64,000 nucleotides of DNA from Pontibacillus salipaludis (GTDB lineage: Bacteria > Bacillota > Bacilli > Bacillales > BH030062), in contig NZ_BMIN01000003.1 of the NCBI RefSeq assembly GCF_014642405.1, positions 62,001 through 126,000 of the forward strand, given 5' to 3'. A program made the position numbers and the translations under genes. Below are positions 54,370 through 64,000 of the stretch, piece after piece (within the stretch, counting starts at the first letter, position 1; each line of letters starts with the position of its first letter). A model generated the notes under the pieces. The model searched no databases, had not been told where the DNA came from, and saw nothing but the letters and a program-made list of their open reading frames with translations.

Positions 54370-55395
54370 ATGAACATAAACGACTTCGACTTTGATTTAC
54401 CAGAAGAGTTGATTGCACAAACTCCACTGGAAGATCGAACGTCTTCCCGGTTACTTGTGATGGACCGTGAGAAGGAAACTATAGATCATAAACACTTTTA
54501 TAACATCACCTCATACTTAAAGCCTGGCGATTGTTTAGTCTTGAACAATACTAGAGTGCTTCCTGCGCGCTTATATGGCGTTAAAGAAGACACAGGTGCA
54601 AAAGTAGAAGTATTGCTTCTTCATCAACGTCAAGGCGATGAATGGGAAGTTCTTGTGAAACCAGCTAAAAAGATTAAGTTAGGTACGAAAATTTCGTTTG
54701 GAGATGGAAAACTCGTGGCTGAATGTACAGAGTTGCAAGACCACGGTGGTCGTATCCTGACATTTTCGTATGAAGGAATCTTTCTTGAAGTATTAGAATC
54801 TCTAGGTGAGATGCCGCTTCCTCCTTATATTAAGGAACAGGTATCTGATCGGGAGCGTTATCAAACCGTTTACTCTAAAGAGGAAGGTTCTGCAGCAGCG
54901 CCTACAGCAGGTCTTCACTTCACGAAAGAACTTCTACAAGAGATTCAGGACAAAGGTGTAGAAATTGCTTATATTACACTTCACGTTGGCCTTGGCACAT
55001 TCCGTCCTGTAAGTGTTGATTCTGTAGAGGAGCATGATATGCATGCTGAATTTTATCAGATGTCCAAGGAAACAGCAGATCAATTAAATCGCGTTAAAGA
55101 GAGTGGTGGTCGCGTTATTCCAGTTGGAACGACTTCTACTAGAACTCTTGAAACGATTGCAAGAGATTATGGATCCTTTAAAGAAGCATCTGGTTGGACA
55201 GATATTTTCATATACCCACCATATACCTTTAAAGCGATTGATGGGTTGATTACAAACTTCCACTTGCCAAAGTCTACGTTAATTATGCTTGTGAGTGCGC
55301 TTGCTGGTAAGGAATTTGTTATGCGAGCATACAAGGAAGCTGTAGATGAACAGTATCGTTTCTTTAGTTTCGGCGATGCGATGCTAATTTTATAA
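54370..55395 (+). CDS. queA: S-adenosylmethionine:tRNA ribosyltransferase-isomerase
   Basis: Makes epoxyqueuosine on tRNA from SAM. 341 residues; [52 protein letters not shown], and [18 protein letters not shown] are characteristic. Next to tgt, the preceding step in queuosine synthesis. Confidence 0.98.
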   Translation: MNINDFDFDLPEELIAQTPLEDRTSSRLLVMDREKETIDHKHFYNITSYLKPGDCLVLNNTRVLPARLYGVKEDTGAKVEVLLLHQRQGDEWEVLVKPAKKIKLGTKISFGDGKLVAECTELQDHGGRILTFSYEGIFLEVLESLGEMPLPPYIKEQVSDRERYQTVYSKEEGSAAAPTAGLHFTKELLQEIQDKGVEIAYITLHVGLGTFRPVSVDSVEEHDMHAEFYQMSKETADQLNRVKESGGRVIPVGTTSTRTLETIARDYGSFKEASGWTDIFIYPPYTFKAIDGLITNFHLPKSTLIMLVSALAGKEFVMRAYKEAVDEQYRFFSFGDAMLIL

Positions 55396-55416
55396 TGAGA
55401 GATAGAAAGGGTATGA

Positions 55417-56556
<1,140 letters not shown>

Positions 56557-56593
56557 ATGATAGAAGCTTCTTATTGAAAGGAGGGAAAAATCC

Positions 56594-56863
56594 ATGGCAG
56601 GTTCTGCAGGTTCATTAATTATGCTAGCCTTAATGTTTGTACTGTTTTACTTCTTGCTTATCCGACCACAGCAAAAGCGTCAAAAGCAAGTCAAACAAAT
56701 GCAATCTGATCTTCAAAAAGGAGATCATATCATTACGATTGGCGGCATGCACGCAACCATTCATGCGCTAGATGAAAACACGCTTATTTTACAGGTAGAG
56801 GATGGAACGAAACTTACATACGATCGTTCAGCTATCCGTGAAGTTGTGAATCAGAAGGCATAG
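56594..56863 (+). CDS. yajC: Preprotein translocase subunit YajC
   Basis: 89-residue single-span membrane protein; LMFVLFYFLLIRPQQKRQKQVKQMQ and HIITIGGMHATIHAL are typical. Accessory part of the SecDF-YajC complex; secDF begins at the end of this window. Confidence 0.95.
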   Translation: MAGSAGSLIMLALMFVLFYFLLIRPQQKRQKQVKQMQSDLQKGDHIITIGGMHATIHALDENTLILQVEDGTKLTYDRSAIREVVNQKA

Positions 56864-56864
56864 T

Positions 56865-56908
56865 GAAAAAACGCGCTCATCTCTAGCTAGAGATAAGCGC
56901 GTTTTTTA
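56865..56908. terminator. Bidirectional terminator between yajC and yrzE
   Basis: Stem aaaaaacgcgct with aagcgcgtttttt around agagat-type inner pairs; A and T runs on both sides. Confidence 0.92.
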
Positions 56909-57283
56909 TTTGGATTTTCCTCCTACATTGACCCCCATCATTCCCCCTAAGAGAGCCATGACCACATAACCGCCCAGATAAAGAAGTTGCGATGTCGACA
57001 TGCCTTGTTGATACCCTAGGTATTGAAACAAGAGAACAAATACAAGGAATCCTAAACCTGTAAATAATCCAAGCAACCAGCCCTGTTCTTTTCCTTTTGC
57101 TCCTGCTATAAATCCTCCGATAAATAGTGTAATTAATCCTATTACAAGTGTTGCCCATTGTAGAGTTGGTTGTGACATTTCCGAGAATTTAAGGAATAAG
57201 GCCAGTGTAAAGCTACTCAATACCATAATAATAAGAATGGTGCCCCATCCATAGGCAAGTGCCATCATTCTTTCTTTTACCAT
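56906..57283 (-). CDS. yrzE: TIGR04086 family membrane protein YrzE
   Basis: 125-residue protein with four predicted membrane helices and the conserved GGFIAGAKGKEQGWLLGLFTGL segment. Function unknown. GGGAGGAG precedes its ATG by seven bases on the minus strand. It lies after yajC on the opposite strand, as I recall for B. subtilis. Confidence 0.85.
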   Translation of the reverse strand: MVKERMMALAYGWGTILIIMVLSSFTLALFLKFSEMSQPTLQWATLVIGLITLFIGGFIAGAKGKEQGWLLGLFTGLGFLVFVLLFQYLGYQQGMSTSQLLYLGGYVVMALLGGMMGVNVGGKSK

Positions 57284-57411
57284 ATTTATTCTCCTCCCTG
57301 TTCGTCCATCTTTTTACCACTTTATTCATAAAAAAATAAAATAGAATAAAATATTTTCCTAAGGTACGTGAATATAGTAGTAAAAATGGACAAGAAAAAA
57401 GGGGGGTACTA

Positions 57412-58716
57412 ATGGAAACGACCCTGGCGGTTGCTGTGTTTATCGTTAGCTATGTGTTTATTATGTCAGAGAAGATAAATCGTGCATTGGTGGCTTTAGC
57501 GGGCGGAGTTCTTATGTTACTAAGTGGCATATATAGCTGGGAAGAGGCGTTCACTAGCTTCATTGATTGGTCTACTATTACGCTTTTATTCTCTATGATG
57601 GTGCTCGTTTCAATTACCAAGAAGACAGGCTTATTTGAATACATAGCTATTCTTTTAGCTCAGCGGGTCAAAGGTGCTCCAATCCCGCTTCTTATTGTGA
57701 CGGGTGTGTTAACAGCTATAGGTTCGGCATTACTAGACAATGTAACAACAGTCCTTTTGTTTGTTCCGATATTATTAACTCTGACTTCCAAGTTAAACTT
57801 ACCGGTATTCCCCTATTTATTAACGGTCATTTTATGTGCGAATATTGGAGGAACAGCTACTTTAATAGGCGATCCTCCAAACATTATGATTGGGCAAGCT
57901 GTCGATCATTTTACGTTTATGTCTTTTCTGGTTCACCTTGGCCCGGTTGTTTTGATCATTTTTACAGCTACTTTATTTGGACTAGTCCTCTTGTTTAGAA
58001 AAACCCTTGTGAAGGGAGAGGGGGACCATGTCCGCACATTAATGGAACTAGATCCTTCTTCATACTTAAAGAAAACTCCGATGCTTTATCAGTCAGTTAC
58101 GGTACTCTCTATGACCATTCTTGGTTTTCTTCTGCATGCATTTGTGCATGTTGATTTAACCACTGTCGCTGTTTGCGGAGCCATTCTGTTACTTTTACTT
58201 ACAGAAAAAGAATCAAACACAGAAAAAGTCTTTGAAGAGGTTGAATGGGTTACCTTGTTTTTCTTTATGGGACTATTTATGCTCGTTGGCGGGCTTGAAC
58301 AAGTTGGTGTGATTGATGAGTTGGCCAGGGGGATGATTTGGTTAACAGAAGGTGATCTGCCATCAACAGCGCTTATGATTTTATGGATATCAGGTCTTTT
58401 CTCAGGAATCGTTGATAACATACCGTTTGTGGCAGCTATGATTCCAGTTATCAAAGAATTTCAGTCATATGGCATGACGAATTTAGACCCTTTGTGGTGG
58501 TCTCTTGCTCTTGGGGCCTGTCTGGGGGGGAATGGAACGCTAATAGGAGCATCAGCTAATGTGGTCGTTGCAGGATTGGCTTCTAGTGCCAGACACCCAA
58601 TTGGATTTTTAAAGTTTATGCTATATGGGATGCCTGTTGTGCTCTTTTCCCTTGCCGTATGTACGATTTATGTTTGGTTTCGGTACCTTGTTCCATTTAT
58701 GCAAGCTGGCATGTAA
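57412..58716 (+). CDS. ArsB/NhaD family ion permease
   Basis: 434-residue polytopic protein of the ion-transporter superfamily. It has two repeats with hairpins SALLDNVTTVLLFVP and IVDNIPFVAAMIPV, and the GGTATLIGDPPNIMIG motif of the NhaD/ArsB/P-protein group, repeated near the end as GGNGTLIGASANVVVAG. The substrate may be sodium/proton, arsenite or an anion; the sequence alone does not decide it. In a salt-adapted host a Na+/H+ role is plausible. A GGGGGG ribosome site precedes the ATG. Confidence 0.88.
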   Translation: METTLAVAVFIVSYVFIMSEKINRALVALAGGVLMLLSGIYSWEEAFTSFIDWSTITLLFSMMVLVSITKKTGLFEYIAILLAQRVKGAPIPLLIVTGVLTAIGSALLDNVTTVLLFVPILLTLTSKLNLPVFPYLLTVILCANIGGTATLIGDPPNIMIGQAVDHFTFMSFLVHLGPVVLIIFTATLFGLVLLFRKTLVKGEGDHVRTLMELDPSSYLKKTPMLYQSVTVLSMTILGFLLHAFVHVDLTTVAVCGAILLLLLTEKESNTEKVFEEVEWVTLFFFMGLFMLVGGLEQVGVIDELARGMIWLTEGDLPSTALMILWISGLFSGIVDNIPFVAAMIPVIKEFQSYGMTNLDPLWWSLALGACLGGNGTLIGASANVVVAGLASSARHPIGFLKFMLYGMPVVLFSLAVCTIYVWFRYLVPFMQAGM

Positions 58717-58782
58717 GCATAGTAAGAGTCAAATCGGTTCACACTAGGAACATTAGGGACAATAGAAAGAAGTGAACCTGGT

Positions 58783-59451
58783 GTGAATTTAGAAGAAACA
58801 TGGATTATTATTTGGAGAACGTTTGCCACTTATTTTGTGATATTAGTGATCTTTCGTGTAATGGGAAAAAGAGAGATAGGTGAGCTATCCATACTCGACT
58901 TAGTGGTCTTTATCATGCTTGCTGAGATCGGAGTCTTTTCAATTGAAGAGCCTAAGGATGAATTTATCCACGCAGTAATCCCAATGCTTGTTCTTTTGCT
59001 GATTCAAAGGTTGAGTGCATGGTTCTCTTTAAAAAGTCAATGGTTTAGAGAAAAGGTTGATGGGAAAGCTTCTGTTATTATTCAGAACGGAAAGATTGAC
59101 GAAAATGAAATGAGGAAACAGAGGTACAATTTTAATGATTTACTACAACAATTAAGAGAAAATGGTACCTCGTCTGTTGATGAAGTAGCTTTTGCTTTAT
59201 TGGAGCCTTCTGGTAAGCTTTCCATTATAGAAAAACAAGACAATTCCTCTCAAGATATGAATGGATTTCTTATGCCGTTTATTACAGACGGCAAGATCCA
59301 AGAGGAGAACTTAAAGCGTAATGGAAAAGATGAGAAGTGGCTGTTAACGGAAATTCGTAAGCGGGGTTATGAGCACCCTGAACAAATTTCCTTACTAACC
59401 ATAGATCATAAAAATAAATGGTACATCGACGAATACGATGAAAAACAGTAA
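58783..59451 (+). CDS. yrbG: DUF421 membrane protein (YrbG-like)
   Basis: 222 residues: three N-terminal membrane helices (about 8-26, 38-55, 60-80) with FRVMGKREIGELSILDLVVFIMLAE, the DUF421 signature, then a soluble domain (GKASVIIQNGKIDENEMRKQRYNFNDLL). Relatives (YetF, YrbG and others) occur in several copies in Bacilli; function is tied to spore or membrane quality but not settled. GTG start with a weak ribosome site. Confidence 0.88.
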   Translation: MNLEETWIIIWRTFATYFVILVIFRVMGKREIGELSILDLVVFIMLAEIGVFSIEEPKDEFIHAVIPMLVLLLIQRLSAWFSLKSQWFREKVDGKASVIIQNGKIDENEMRKQRYNFNDLLQQLRENGTSSVDEVAFALLEPSGKLSIIEKQDNSSQDMNGFLMPFITDGKIQEENLKRNGKDEKWLLTEIRKRGYEHPEQISLLTIDHKNKWYIDEYDEKQ

Positions 59452-59455
59452 GATG

Positions 59456-59495
59456 AAAAGGAGGTGTCTCGGGTACAGAGGGCATCTTCTTTTTT
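59456..59495 (+). terminator. Terminator after the DUF421 gene
   Basis: Stem aaaaggaggtgtc with ggcatcttctttt (several G-U pairs) and T run. Confidence 0.65.
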
Positions 59496-59518
59496 ATACC
59501 TAAGGAGGGGGAAGCAAG

Positions 59519-60202
59519 ATGAGTGATTCATTTAATTGGCACGAAGCAGCCACGAAAAAGTGGGATCAAAACGTTACATTTTGGAGTGAAAAAAGTCGGT
59601 CTATGTGGAGCCAGGGGTCCCGTGCTGGAATCATTCCTTTTATTAAGAACTATATACCAGATGGGAGCAAGATGGCTGATATTGGATGTGGAGACGGTCA
59701 TGGAGCATTTTTATTAAGTGAAGCGGGTTACACTGTAACTGGTGTTGATCTCTCTCCTAAAATGATTGAGCACGCCAATCAAATGAGGGGAGACCGACTA
59801 ACGTTCACACAAGGGGATTTAGCAGACCTCCCTTTTGCTGAAGATACATATGACGGGTTGATGGCCATCAACTCACTTGAATGGACAGAGGATCCTAAAG
59901 GGGCCTTAGAAGAACTGAGAAGAGTCTTAAAGCCTGGAGGCCGTTTATGTGTAGCGATTCTTGGTCCAACTGCAGGCCCTCGTCAAAATAGTTACAGAAG
60001 ATTATATGGGGAAGATGTCATTTGTAATACGATGATGCCCTGGGAATTTGAACAGCTTGCGAAGGAAGGTGGGTGGGGCGCCATATCGTATGGTTATGGG
60101 GTATTTAAAGATGGGGTGAAAGAAGATGTTGTTAGATCTTTCCCAAATCAGTTACAACAAGCTTTGGCTTTTTTGTGGGTGTTTATGCTTGAGAAACAAT
60201 AG
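59519..60202 (+). CDS. Class I SAM-dependent methyltransferase
   Basis: 227 residues; SAM-binding motif I MADIGCGDGHGAFLLSEAGY, motif II region VTGVDLSPKMIEHANQ, then LADLPFAEDTYDGLMAINSLEW and LRRVLKPGGRLCVAILGPT, the UbiE/COQ5-like group. The substrate is unknown. A strong AGGAGGGGG precedes the ATG. Confidence 0.9.
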   Translation: MSDSFNWHEAATKKWDQNVTFWSEKSRSMWSQGSRAGIIPFIKNYIPDGSKMADIGCGDGHGAFLLSEAGYTVTGVDLSPKMIEHANQMRGDRLTFTQGDLADLPFAEDTYDGLMAINSLEWTEDPKGALEELRRVLKPGGRLCVAILGPTAGPRQNSYRRLYGEDVICNTMMPWEFEQLAKEGGWGAISYGYGVFKDGVKEDVVRSFPNQLQQALAFLWVFMLEKQ

Positions 60203-60707
60203 GAGCTGGGGGAGAATTTAAGTTAAAGGGCTTCCAATATATTTTCTGGGTAAACAATATTGCTTTTCATTTTAGTGTTATAAGGAAGGAATTTGTCGGA
60301 GAAATGAAGGCATAGTCTTATGACTTATGTTTTGTTTTTTATATGCTTATAGTTCTAATAGCATCTTCGTTTAAAACTATCAGTTTTGAGAACTAAGAGG
60401 ATTAGCTGAGTTAGCTTGACATGCTAGCTAAAAAGAATTTTTTAGTGAATTTAGTTAATGTGAAAAAAGTATGAAAATTCACCGGAATATCATTAACATA
60501 AATAATAATATTAGTATATTGACCCTATATTTATCCAAAAAGGCGTGAAATTGTAAAAATTACACGCCTTTTTTTACTTTATTCTAGTAATTTATGTTCA
60601 TTGTTACAAAGTTGTAATGAAATGTAATGTTCTTGTTATTAATTTCTAGTTATATTTTCATTATAATCGGGTATATAATAAATTTTCTTTTGAAAGGAAT
60701 GTCAGCA
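60203..60707. other. Intergenic region before the LysM-P60 gene
   Basis: About 505 AT-rich bases. They hold a hairpin around tagcttgacatgctagcta (60412-60430) and the terminator at 60537-60576. I looked for a c-di-AMP (ydaO) riboswitch, common before such hydrolase genes, and did not find its conserved blocks. No gene is supported. Confidence 0.5.
60537..60576 (+). terminator. Strong hairpin with T run upstream of the LysM-P60 gene
   Basis: aaaaaggcgtgaaatt pairs with aattacacgcctttttt with one mismatch, followed by T. It lies 330 bp after the methyltransferase gene and 130 bp before the hydrolase, so it may be a leader attenuator rather than a gene end. Confidence 0.8.
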
Positions 60708-61562
60708 ATGAAGCGCAAAACCCTATCCGTTGTCGCAGCCACTTGTCTAGTTGGTTCCCTTGCTTTCCCTAGTATTTCTAAAGCGCAAGATTATCAAGTA
60801 AAATCCGGAGATACACTTTGGGGTATTTCACGTCAACATGATACTACAGTCTCTAATATACAAGAGTGGAATAACTTATCTTCTACAACAATTTATGTAG
60901 GTGATACATTAGTTGTATCAAATTCAACATCATCTCAAACAGTTTCCGCTCAACCATCACCTGAACCGCAATCAACTTCATACATAGTAAAAACCGGAGA
61001 TACACTTTGGGGCATTTCTAGGCAATTCGGCGTAACGGTTTCAAATTTAAAACAGTGGAACAGCCTTCATTCTGATATTATTCACGTGAATCAGAAATTG
61101 TCTGTGGATGGATCTGGGAGTACTTCAACATCAACATCAACATCAACATCAACATCAACATCAACATCAACTAATACTTCTACCAACACGGAATCATCTA
61201 ACGTAAATGATTTAATTTCTACAGCAAAATCTCAGCTTGGAACACCTTACCAATGGGGTGGGACAAGCCCTAGTGGATTTGATTGCAGTGGATTCTTAAA
61301 TTATGTTTTCGGACAAGAAGGTATATCTATCCCTCGTACTGTTTCTAGTATTTATAGTAGCGATAAATTTGTTAGCGTAGGACAACCTCAGGTGGGCGAT
61401 TTAGTATTCTACGAAACATACAAGAGTGGCCCTTCCCACGCCGGGATTTATTTAGGAAATGGGCAGTTTATTCATAGTGGATCATCCAATGGTGTTACGA
61501 TATCATCCATGAGCATTTCATATTGGGAAAACCGCTATATCGGAGCGAAAAGCTTAAGATAA
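60708..61562 (+). CDS. Secreted LysM-NlpC/P60 peptidoglycan endopeptidase
   Basis: LytE/LytF/CwlS-type hydrolase that cuts D-Glu-meso-Dpm bonds. 284 residues: signal peptide (to about residue 25, ending SISKAQ), two LysM modules (about 26-70 and 90-135, each YxVKxGDTLWGISRQ), an S-T repeat linker, and an NlpC/P60 domain with catalytic Cys in FDCSGFLNYVF, His in GPSHAGIYLG and the third His in FIHSG. ATG 60708 follows AAAGGA and yields the signal peptide; the longer frame from 60627 is rejected. Confidence 0.93.
   Translation: MKRKTLSVVAATCLVGSLAFPSISKAQDYQVKSGDTLWGISRQHDTTVSNIQEWNNLSSTTIYVGDTLVVSNSTSSQTVSAQPSPEPQSTSYIVKTGDTLWGISRQFGVTVSNLKQWNSLHSDIIHVNQKLSVDGSGSTSTSTSTSTSTSTSTSTNTSTNTESSNVNDLISTAKSQLGTPYQWGGTSPSGFDCSGFLNYVFGQEGISIPRTVSSIYSSDKFVSVGQPQVGDLVFYETYKSGPSHAGIYLGNGQFIHSGSSNGVTISSMSISYWENRYIGAKSLR
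61125..61172 (+). repeat. Hexanucleotide repeat in the hydrolase linker
   Basis: About eight copies of tcaaca coding for alternating Ser-Thr. The unit is a multiple of three, so slippage changes linker length without a frameshift. Confidence 0.9.
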
Positions 61563-61580
61563 CTAAAAAGTTAATCTTAA

Positions 61581-61622
61581 AAAAAGAGTGTGAAGTCTTA
61601 AGACTTCACACTCTTTCTTTTT
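61581..61622. terminator. Bidirectional terminator after the LysM-P60 gene
   Basis: Perfect 17-18 bp palindromic stem (aagagtgtgaagtctt and complement) with A and T runs on the two sides; serves the convergent spoVB as well. Confidence 0.9.
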
Positions 61623-61656
61623 TCTTTTTAAGTTTCATAAAGTATTTTTTGTACAA

Positions 61657-63207
61657 CTATCGTTTCTTTTGAAAAAACGGTAGTTGTTGAAGTTCTTCTT
61701 TTGTAATAAAACGGAACGCGAATAGGAAGATGATGTATATTGTAGTAAAGCCAGTAATTAGTATGAGGAATGGAATGGGAGTCAATGTTGCCACAGAGAA
61801 AAAGGAATTTATTTCATAGCCAACAAACCATGTGCAACCCATTAATAAAATCATCTTTCCAATATCAACAAGTGGAATTCGGAACTGGATCGCTTTCATT
61901 AGTGTTGCTAGGTGTAAGAATGTAACGAGAATAACACCTACTACAATGGCAAGGGCTACACCCATAATGCCGAATTCAGGCTGAGTGGCTAACGATAGTA
62001 ATACTGCAAACTTCACAACAGCTCCTATCAGGCTGTTCCACATGGCAGCTTTCGCTAAGTCAAGAGCTTGTAGAGCGGCTTGTAATGGTGCCTGGAAGTA
62101 GAGCATTAAGAAGAATGGTGCCATTACAAGCAAGAATCTAGACGCATTTCCGTGGCCATACATAAACGTTAAGATGGGGGTAGCAAAAATCGTTAATATA
62201 ACGGTCGCAATTGCCCCTGATGCAAAAGATAAACGAATGGCTTGATGAATACGGTAGTGTATTAACGTTTGATCCCCTTTAGCTCCAGCTTCACTGATAT
62301 TTGGAACAAGAGCAACGGAAAGAGATTGTGTAATAAATGTTGGAAGCAATAGAAGAGGGAGAGCGTATCCCGTTAGTTCTCCATACTGCTTAGTAGCCAT
62401 AGCGGTTTGGATACCTGCAATGGCTAGACTTTGTGCAACTAAAATAGGTTCTAAGAAAAAGGAAATGGACCCTACCATACGACTTCCGGTAGTGGGAAGA
62501 GCAATTGACATCAGTTCATTGAATGTTTCTTTACCGTTTTTAATATAAGTCATGAACTTTCTTCTGACTTTCACACGCTTTTTCAATTTAAACATATGAA
62601 GCATGTACAACAATGAACAAAACTCTCCTAATACGACTGAAATCATTGCACCTGCTGCAGCATATTCGACTCCGTATGGGGCGAGTGCCTTAGTGAATAA
62701 AGCTACAAAACTAATGCGCACAATTTGTTCAATCACCTGTGAGTAAGCTTGAGGCTTCATATTTTGGCGACCTTGGAAATACCCTCGTATCACAGAGGAG
62801 ATGGCGACTATAGGAACGATAGGACTAATTGCAAGAAGGGGATATAGGGTCCTTTCATCTGTTAACAAGGTTTGAGATAACAAAGGAGCTAATAGGATCA
62901 TTCCTGTTGTAAAGATGATGCTCAATACACCTGTGATGGTGAGTGAGATCACTAGAATTTTTTTTACTTTCTTCAAGTCTCCTATAGCTTCAGCCTCTGC
63001 TACCCGTTTCGATATAGCTACAGGTAATCCGAATTGGGTGAGGGTGATCACTAAGATGAGGGTTGGAATGGCCATCATATAAAGGCCTACACCTTCCTCT
63101 CCCATAATTCGTGCTACGACGATTCGATTGACAAACCCTAGGAAGCGAGTAATCATGCCTGCTGCAATTAAAATCAAAGTACCTTGTAAAAAGGTTTGTT
63201 TGGTCAT
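61657..63207 (-). CDS. spoVB: Stage V sporulation protein B (MOP superfamily lipid II/polysaccharide flippase)
   Basis: 516 residues with about 14 membrane helices, MATE/MurJ-like MOP superfamily: FLQGTLILIAAGMITRFLGFVNRIVVARIMGEEGVGLYMMA-type start (SpoVB signature), GYFQGRQNMKPQAYSQVIEQIVRI in the middle. Needed for spore cortex synthesis in B. subtilis. Position between the yrbG region and comN/secDF matches synteny. Confidence 0.94.
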   Translation of the reverse strand: MTKQTFLQGTLILIAAGMITRFLGFVNRIVVARIMGEEGVGLYMMAIPTLILVITLTQFGLPVAISKRVAEAEAIGDLKKVKKILVISLTITGVLSIIFTTGMILLAPLLSQTLLTDERTLYPLLAISPIVPIVAISSVIRGYFQGRQNMKPQAYSQVIEQIVRISFVALFTKALAPYGVEYAAAGAMISVVLGEFCSLLYMLHMFKLKKRVKVRRKFMTYIKNGKETFNELMSIALPTTGSRMVGSISFFLEPILVAQSLAIAGIQTAMATKQYGELTGYALPLLLLPTFITQSLSVALVPNISEAGAKGDQTLIHYRIHQAIRLSFASGAIATVILTIFATPILTFMYGHGNASRFLLVMAPFFLMLYFQAPLQAALQALDLAKAAMWNSLIGAVVKFAVLLSLATQPEFGIMGVALAIVVGVILVTFLHLATLMKAIQFRIPLVDIGKMILLMGCTWFVGYEINSFFSVATLTPIPFLILITGFTTIYIIFLFAFRFITKEELQQLPFFQKKR

Positions 63208-63350
63208 TCATTACGACCTACCTTCTCAAAGAATTGAAATTCGTATACAATGAATATATGCAGAAAAGGTGGGCAAGCATGACAAGCATTCGTAATTGAT
63301 TCAAACATTTGCTGTGTGATTTGTAGAGTTGAATGAGAGGGGTATTATAT

Positions 63351-63668
63351 ATGGAAGAAGGAAAGCCTGTATTACAGTGGAAAAAGACGATTTACCCTGT
63401 ATTACAAAGCAAGAAAGAAGAGTTTCATTTGCTTGGTTATAGTAGAGCACATGAGGAAGATATTTGGAAATGCCTCGAGAAGAAAGTTTGGAAGGGTAAT
63501 CCAACGTTACGTTTACATACGGTAGTACAGGATGTGTTTCACTTGAGTGTTGGTACATATATGAGTTACTTAACCATACAAGCCTATCAAAGTGATGATC
63601 TACTTGCTCAGGTAGAAGCTTTAAGGAACCATGATCCAAATAAACAAGAAAATGAAGCGTCGTATTGA
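63351..63668 (+). CDS. comN: ComN post-transcriptional regulator (YrzD)
   Basis: 105 residues; LGYSRAHEEDIWKCLEKKVWKG and LHTVVQDVFHLSVGTYMSYLTIQAYQSDDL match the ComN/YrzD family. In B. subtilis ComN acts on comEA mRNA and localises with DivIVA. ATG 63351 is preceded by GAGAGGGG. Next to secDF, as in B. subtilis. It connects the window to competence. Confidence 0.88.
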   Translation: MEEGKPVLQWKKTIYPVLQSKKEEFHLLGYSRAHEEDIWKCLEKKVWKGNPTLRLHTVVQDVFHLSVGTYMSYLTIQAYQSDDLLAQVEALRNHDPNKQENEASY

Positions 63669-63864
63669 CAGTGCTTCCCAAAGATTTCTATAATTACAAT
63701 ATTGGCGTGTGGCATTATAGTCACGATAATCATGTCTTCTATACATACAAAAGGCTCACGTAGTTGTAGGGTGGTAGTATTTGAGACCACTCTTTTATGC
63801 GTAAGGATGTAATACTATTTTATAAAACGGTTGTTGGAGAAGTCAGAAGGAGGCACTCATACTC
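63669..63864. other. Intergenic region before secDF
   Basis: 196 bases with no supported gene; the AGAAGGAGG site of secDF ends at 63853. Confidence 0.5.
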
Positions 63865-64000
63865 ATGGTAAAACGCGGTCGTATCGTTGCGTTTTTTCTA
63901 CTCCTGCTTATCTTTGCAGGTACGATAGGGACAACGATACAAGGAATTACAAAGGATATTCGCCTTGGCCTTGATCTGCAGGGTGGATTTGAAATTTTGT
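63865..64000 (+). CDS. secDF: Protein translocase subunit SecDF, N-terminal fragment
   Basis: 45 codons before the window ends: basic start MVKRGRIVAF, first membrane helix, then DIRLGLDLQGGFEIL, the canonical SecD motif. Bacilli usually have a fused SecDF at this place. It helps protein export together with YajC encoded earlier in the window. Confidence 0.93.
   Translation, partial: MVKRGRIVAFFLLLLIFAGTIGTTIQGITKDIRLGLDLQGGFEIL

Noticed and set aside
60203-60707. Possible c-di-AMP (ydaO) riboswitch before the LysM-P60 hydrolase
   Set aside because: None of its conserved blocks is visible; only a terminator-like hairpin is present.

Overview
The window is a chromosomal segment of an endospore-forming, low-GC Gram-positive bacterium of the Bacillaceae. 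The evidence is a gene order very close to the Bacillus subtilis hem - valS - folC - spoIIB - maf - mre/min - spoIVF - rplU/rpmA - spo0B/obg - safA - ruvAB - queA/tgt - yajC - spoVB - secDF region (compared from memory), many sporulation genes, a valine T-box leader and an L21 leader. Several acidic proteins and the type of gene content would suit a moderately halophilic genus such as Pontibacillus or Halobacillus, but that is a guess; no search was run.

Layout. 1-4170: end of hemX, then hemC, hemD, hemB and hemL (tetrapyrrole synthesis). 4189-6611: spoVID, a ysxE-like coat gene and a small opposite-strand membrane protein gene. 6694-9718: T-box controlled valS. 9703-11471: two translationally coupled RimK-like ATP-grasp genes on the minus strand. 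11500-12000: two palindromic intergenic repeats. 12091-13356: folC. 13484-29180: a type IV pilus island at the position where B. subtilis carries comC. It holds a diguanylate cyclase, minor pilins, three accessory envelope genes (acidic membrane protein, PRC-barrel protein, VanW protein), pilB, pilT, pilC, a c-di-GMP-II riboswitch, the major pilin, pilD, pilM, pilN and pilO. 29335-41161: spoIIB, a LysM/GH18 spore hydrolase, maf, radC, mreBCD, minCD, spoIVFA/FB and RNase G. 41175-45676: rplU, prp, rpmA, spo0B, obg, pheB, pheA. 45690-46260: more palindromic repeats, one interrupted by a smaller element. 46616-51347: safA, a CotS-like kinase, nadE, a CoxA/YhcN-type lipoprotein, yebC. 51424-58716: bofC, a 31-codon gene, an A-A'-A repeat, ruvAB, a DUF2905 gene, queA, tgt, yajC, yrzE and an ArsB/NhaD-type permease. 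58783-64000: a DUF421 gene, a methyltransferase, a LysM/NlpC-P60 hydrolase, spoVB, comN and the start of secDF.

The most interesting part is the pilus island. A membrane GAF-GGDEF protein lies at its start. The major pilin gene is preceded by a c-di-GMP-II aptamer whose 3' strand also forms the left arm of an intrinsic terminator, which predicts an ON switch. PilB carries an N-terminal MshEN-type domain with two near-consensus nucleotide-binding motifs. Together these suggest a self-contained c-di-GMP-controlled pilus. The single prepilin peptidase of the window lies here and probably also serves competence pseudopilins.

Other structure not explained by ordinary genes includes five copies of a long palindromic intergenic repeat family, a small palindromic insertion with 7-bp direct repeats inside one copy, an A-A'-A repeat before ruvA, and two ribosome-binding sites buried in hairpins ahead of spore genes. 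In addition, two LysM coat-morphogenesis genes are each followed by a kinase-fold coat gene.
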